Assembly: GCA_963580455.1 (NCBI GenBank)
Contig: OY756972.1
Coordinates: forward strand, 12,105,001-12,169,000
Source of the DNA: Euonymus europaeus
Lineage: Eukaryota; Streptophyta; Magnoliopsida; Celastrales; Celastraceae
Reading direction: 5' to 3'
DNA: 64,000 nucleotides
The translations under genes were made by a program, and so were the position numbers. This document shows, in pieces, positions 62,910 through 64,000 of this stretch. The notes below the pieces were generated by a model. It was given only the letters and a program-made list of their open reading frames with translations. It did not search any database and was not told where the DNA came from. Position 1 is the stretch's first letter, and every line of letters starts with the position of its first letter.

Positions 62910-64000
62910 GGACCATCAAAGTTGCTCGGCGTACAATTTTTATTGTTCTTATATGTCAAATTTTAAGAGTATAAGCTTCCTAGAATATTTCGTTGCCAAA
63001 ACACCAACTTTCTATGACAAATGGACAAAACCGTTAAAAGCTCCTCTATAGAGAGAGTTGAGCAACTTCGGACCATCAAAGTTCCTCTATGTACACTTTT
63101 TATTGTTCTTCTACGTAAAATTTTATTAATACAAGCTTCCAAGATTATTTCGATTCCAACACACCAACTTTCTATGACATATGGATAAAACCGTTAAAAG
63201 CTCATCCATAGAGAGAGTTGAGCAACATCGGACCATCAAAGTTGCTCGGTGTACAATTTTTATTGTTCTTATATGTCAAATTTTACGAGTATAAGCTTCA
63301 TAGATTATTTCGATGCCAAAACACCAACTTTCTATGACAAATGGACAAAACCGTTAAAAGCACCTCCATAGAGAGAGCTGAGCAACTTCGGACCATCAAA
63401 GTTGCTGAGTGTACACTTTTTATTGTTCTTATATGTCAAATTTTATGAGTATAAGCTTCAAAGATTATTTCGATGCCAAAACACCAACTTTTATGACAAA
63501 TGGACAAAACCGTTAAAAGCTCCTCCATAGAGAGAGTTAAGCAACTTCGGACCATCAACGTTTCTCGATGTACACTTTTTATTGTTCTTATATGTCAAAT
63601 TTTATGAGTATAAGCTTTCATAGATTATTTCGATGCCAAAACACCAACTTTTATGACAAATGGACAAAACCGTTAAAAGCTCCTCCATAGAGAGGGTTGA
63701 GCAACTTCGGACCATCAAAGTTGCTCGGTGTACAATTTTTATTGTTCTTATATGTCAAATTTTAAGAGTATAAGGTTCCTAGATTTTTTCGATGCCAAAA
63801 CACCAACTTTCTATGACAAATGGAGAAAACCGTTAAAAGCTCCTCCATAGAGAGAGTTAAGCAACTTCGGACCATCAACGTTTCTCGATGTACACTTTTT
63901 ATTGTTCTTATATGTCAAATTTTATGAGTATAAGCTTCATAGATTATTTCGATGCCCAAACACCAACTTTTATGACAAATGGACAAAACCGTTAAAAGCT
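62910..64000 (+). repeat. Right end of window, related to 46540-46850 and 48930-49600
   Basis: A TTTCGTTGCC monomer and the class C composite (to ~63300) are followed by monomers sharing the order and odd marks of 48930-49600: GTTGCTGAGTGTAC near 63400 (GTTGCTTAGTGTAC there), AGATTTTTTCG and GATGCCCAAACACC. Private marks are AGAATATTTCG (62982), GAGAGCTGAGC (63373), an extra T in AAGCTTTCATAG (63615) and GAGGGTTGAGC. The array continues past the window. Confidence 0.78.

Larger units (their letters stand above)
1..64000 (+). repeat. Satellite DNA array, ~160-bp monomer, head-to-tail, spanning the whole window
   Basis: Every part of the window reads as copies of one ~160-bp unit. Near-invariant landmarks recur at this spacing: GATTATTTCG at monomer positions 11-20 (HindIII site AAGCTT as 1), AAAACACCAACTTT near 26-39, AAACCGTTAAAAGC near 56-69, and GGACCATCAA near 98-107. 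All copies lie on the same strand; I saw no inverted monomer. Lengths are 160 bp, or 159 bp where CTTTCTATG becomes CTTTTATG, which gives the average of about 159.8. About 400 monomers fit. One representative monomer has 59 G+C in 160. Neither edge of the array is reached. Known of such arrays: this monomer size is typical of eukaryotic, often centromeric, satellites. Centromere identity and plant origin are inferences. Confidence 0.97.

Noticed and set aside
1..64000. CRISPR array, because of regularly spaced repeats
   Set aside because: The full 160-bp period is repeat; there are no unique spacers between short repeats, and no cas-like genes.
1..64000. Tandem 5S rRNA, tRNA or other RNA gene repeats
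   Set aside because: No 5S internal control boxes, tRNA A/B boxes or terminator T-runs in the right place were recognised. The T-rich ATTTTTATTG is too short and interrupted to argue for it.
1..64000. HindIII or TaqI site regularity as a functional signal
   Set aside because: The sites simply follow the monomer period, and they are lost in several variants (AAACTTCATGG, TATATGCTTCC, TATGAGCTTCC) without other effect.
1..64000. Assigning the array to a named satellite family or species
   Set aside because: Monomers of 159-160 bp occur in several plant groups and in animals. I do not recognise this sequence, so any name would be a guess.

Overview
The whole 64 kb window is one uninterrupted head-to-tail satellite DNA array. 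The monomer is about 160 bp (mostly 159 or 160 bp), so roughly 400 monomers fit, all on the same strand. I see no gene, RNA gene, transposon, CRISPR array or unique sequence. A representative monomer, phased on its HindIII site (AAGCTT = position 1), counts to 160 bp with 59 G+C (about 37% GC). The many short open frames are by-products: 160 is not a multiple of 3, every frame closes within a few monomers, and the same 60-121 residue strings recur with the repeats.

Organism: a eukaryote. Monomer length, AT-richness, head-to-tail purity and layered higher-order repeats fit a centromeric or pericentromeric satellite, most plausibly of a flowering plant. This is inference; I do not recognise the family and cannot name a species.

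Layout: monomers fall into recognisable classes. Class A has right-half TTGCTCGGCGTACAATTTTT. Class B has AACGTTTCTCGATGTACAC. Class D has GGTGCTCGGTGTATAAATTT. Class E has ATTATACGAG then TTCCTTGATTATTTCGGTTCC-type ends. Class C is a two-monomer composite with TTCTACGTAAAATTTTATT. Their order repeats as higher-order units whose lengths are near-integer multiples of about 159.8 bp. The main units are 1438 bp (9-mer, 434-3272), an 8089-bp period (1-14348), 2557 bp (16-mer), 3223 bp (20-mer plus 26 bp, 17752-24530), 800 bp (5-mer), 2237 bp (14-mer), 480 bp (3-mer), 1120/1112 bp (7-mer), 3835 bp (24-mer, 35718-43399), 1280 bp (8-mer, 46388-48968), 4956/3997 bp (31/25-mer, 51198-60150) and a fresh 160-bp triplication (62430-62909). 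Small scars (23-bp and 26-bp duplications; 1, 2, 8, 16 and 86-bp deletions) tag lineages and show which blocks were copied together.

Most notable: class A monomers carry a cluster of short perfect dyads at a fixed place. In one lineage (50.1-57.0 kb, eight monomers) both arms of the main dyad have changed together, so that pairing is kept. There are also a gene-conversion-like patch (31125-31231), near-identical multi-kb tandem copies pointing to very recent amplification, and no inserted mobile elements anywhere. All comparisons were by eye, so block edges are good to tens of bases and difference counts are not exhaustive.
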